A stretch of 5,580 nt of DNA from Desulfocapsa sulfexigens. Its GTDB lineage: Bacteria; Desulfobacterota; Desulfobulbia; Desulfobulbales; Desulfocapsaceae. Shown one piece after another: positions 5,465 to 5,580 of the stretch; the stretch's first letter is position 1, and each line of letters opens with the position of its first letter. The position numbers were made by a program, and so were the translations under genes. The notes below the pieces were generated by a model. That model saw only the letters and a list, made by a program, of their open reading frames with translations. It ran no database searches and was not told where the DNA came from. The stretch covers positions 1 to 5,580 of the forward strand of contig DQVD01000151.1 in the NCBI GenBank assembly GCA_015661935.1, given 5' to 3'.

Positions 5465-5580
5465 ATGCATAAATTACTGGCCGATGAGCCTGGAAAAAAA
5501 GATATTGTTGCTCGGCAACGTGGCCATTGCCCGGGGAGCCCTTGAAGCAGGAGTTGCTGTTGCTGCAGCCTATCCCGGAA
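5465..5580 (+). CDS. iorA: indolepyruvate:ferredoxin oxidoreductase alpha subunit, 5' part, apparent frameshift
   Basis: IorA is the TPP- and Fe-S-containing large subunit that, with IorB, oxidises aryl pyruvates to aryl-acetyl-CoA with ferredoxin. Only the 5' end is in the window. The frame from ATG 5465 reads MHKLLADEPGKK, which suits the family N-terminus, but then enters a wrong frame and stops at TGA 5543-5545. The frame one base over continues as ILLLGNVAIARGALEAGV and on to AAAYPG at the window end, the conserved start of the pyrimidine-binding domain. The two halves join if the A7 run (5494-5500) is read as six A. Either one A is extra (true mutation or homopolymer sequencing error), or translation begins at ATG 5484, which is in the downstream frame and gives MSLEKKILLLGN. 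A +1 shift or transcript slippage on the A run is also conceivable. It lies about 107 bases after nifJ. Confidence 0.8.

Noticed and set aside
5494..5500. Classical -1 programmed frameshift on the A run in iorA
   Set aside because: A -1 shift would not move translation into the conserved ILLLGN frame; a +1 (or -2) shift or loss of one A is required, so the dnaX-type mechanism does not fit.

Overview
The window looks like chromosomal DNA from an anaerobic bacterium, most likely a sulfate- or sulfur-metabolising Desulfobacterota (Desulfobulbales-like). This placement is inference. It rests on a single-chain pyruvate:ferredoxin oxidoreductase whose N-terminal active-site residues fall at the same residue numbers as in the Desulfovibrio africanus enzyme, a downstream gene for another ferredoxin-linked 2-oxoacid oxidoreductase, and moderate-GC genes set in AT-rich spacers.

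Layout: positions 1-1200 contain no gene I can recognise. This stretch does hold regulatory-looking structure: a CRP/FNR-family palindrome (408-423), a good sigma70-like promoter (573-601) with a palindrome over its predicted start point, a strong hairpin (666-699), a bidirectional intrinsic terminator (785-827), a coding-like but broken stretch (826-1078), and a large branched inverted-repeat structure ending in six T (1066-1173) just before purE. Then follow purE (1222-1722), nifJ/por (1785-5357), a stable hairpin without a T tract (5374-5409), and the first ~116 bases of an iorA-like gene that runs off the window.

Function: PurE carries out a carboxylation-step isomerisation in de novo purine synthesis. 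NifJ/PFOR interconverts pyruvate and acetyl-CoA with ferredoxin or flavodoxin. IorA is the TPP-binding large subunit of indolepyruvate:ferredoxin oxidoreductase, which oxidises aryl pyruvates from aromatic amino acids. The last two make a small 2-oxoacid:ferredoxin oxidoreductase cluster. All three genes are on the + strand and closely spaced, so at least partial co-transcription is plausible.

Most notable: the iorA start is out of frame by one base in an A7 run, so the conserved N-terminus is split between two reading frames. Also notable are the branched, potentially switching structure in front of purE and a candidate short transcript (about 608-827). No mobile element, CRISPR array, tRNA or rRNA was seen, and I see no clear evidence of a wholly new system.
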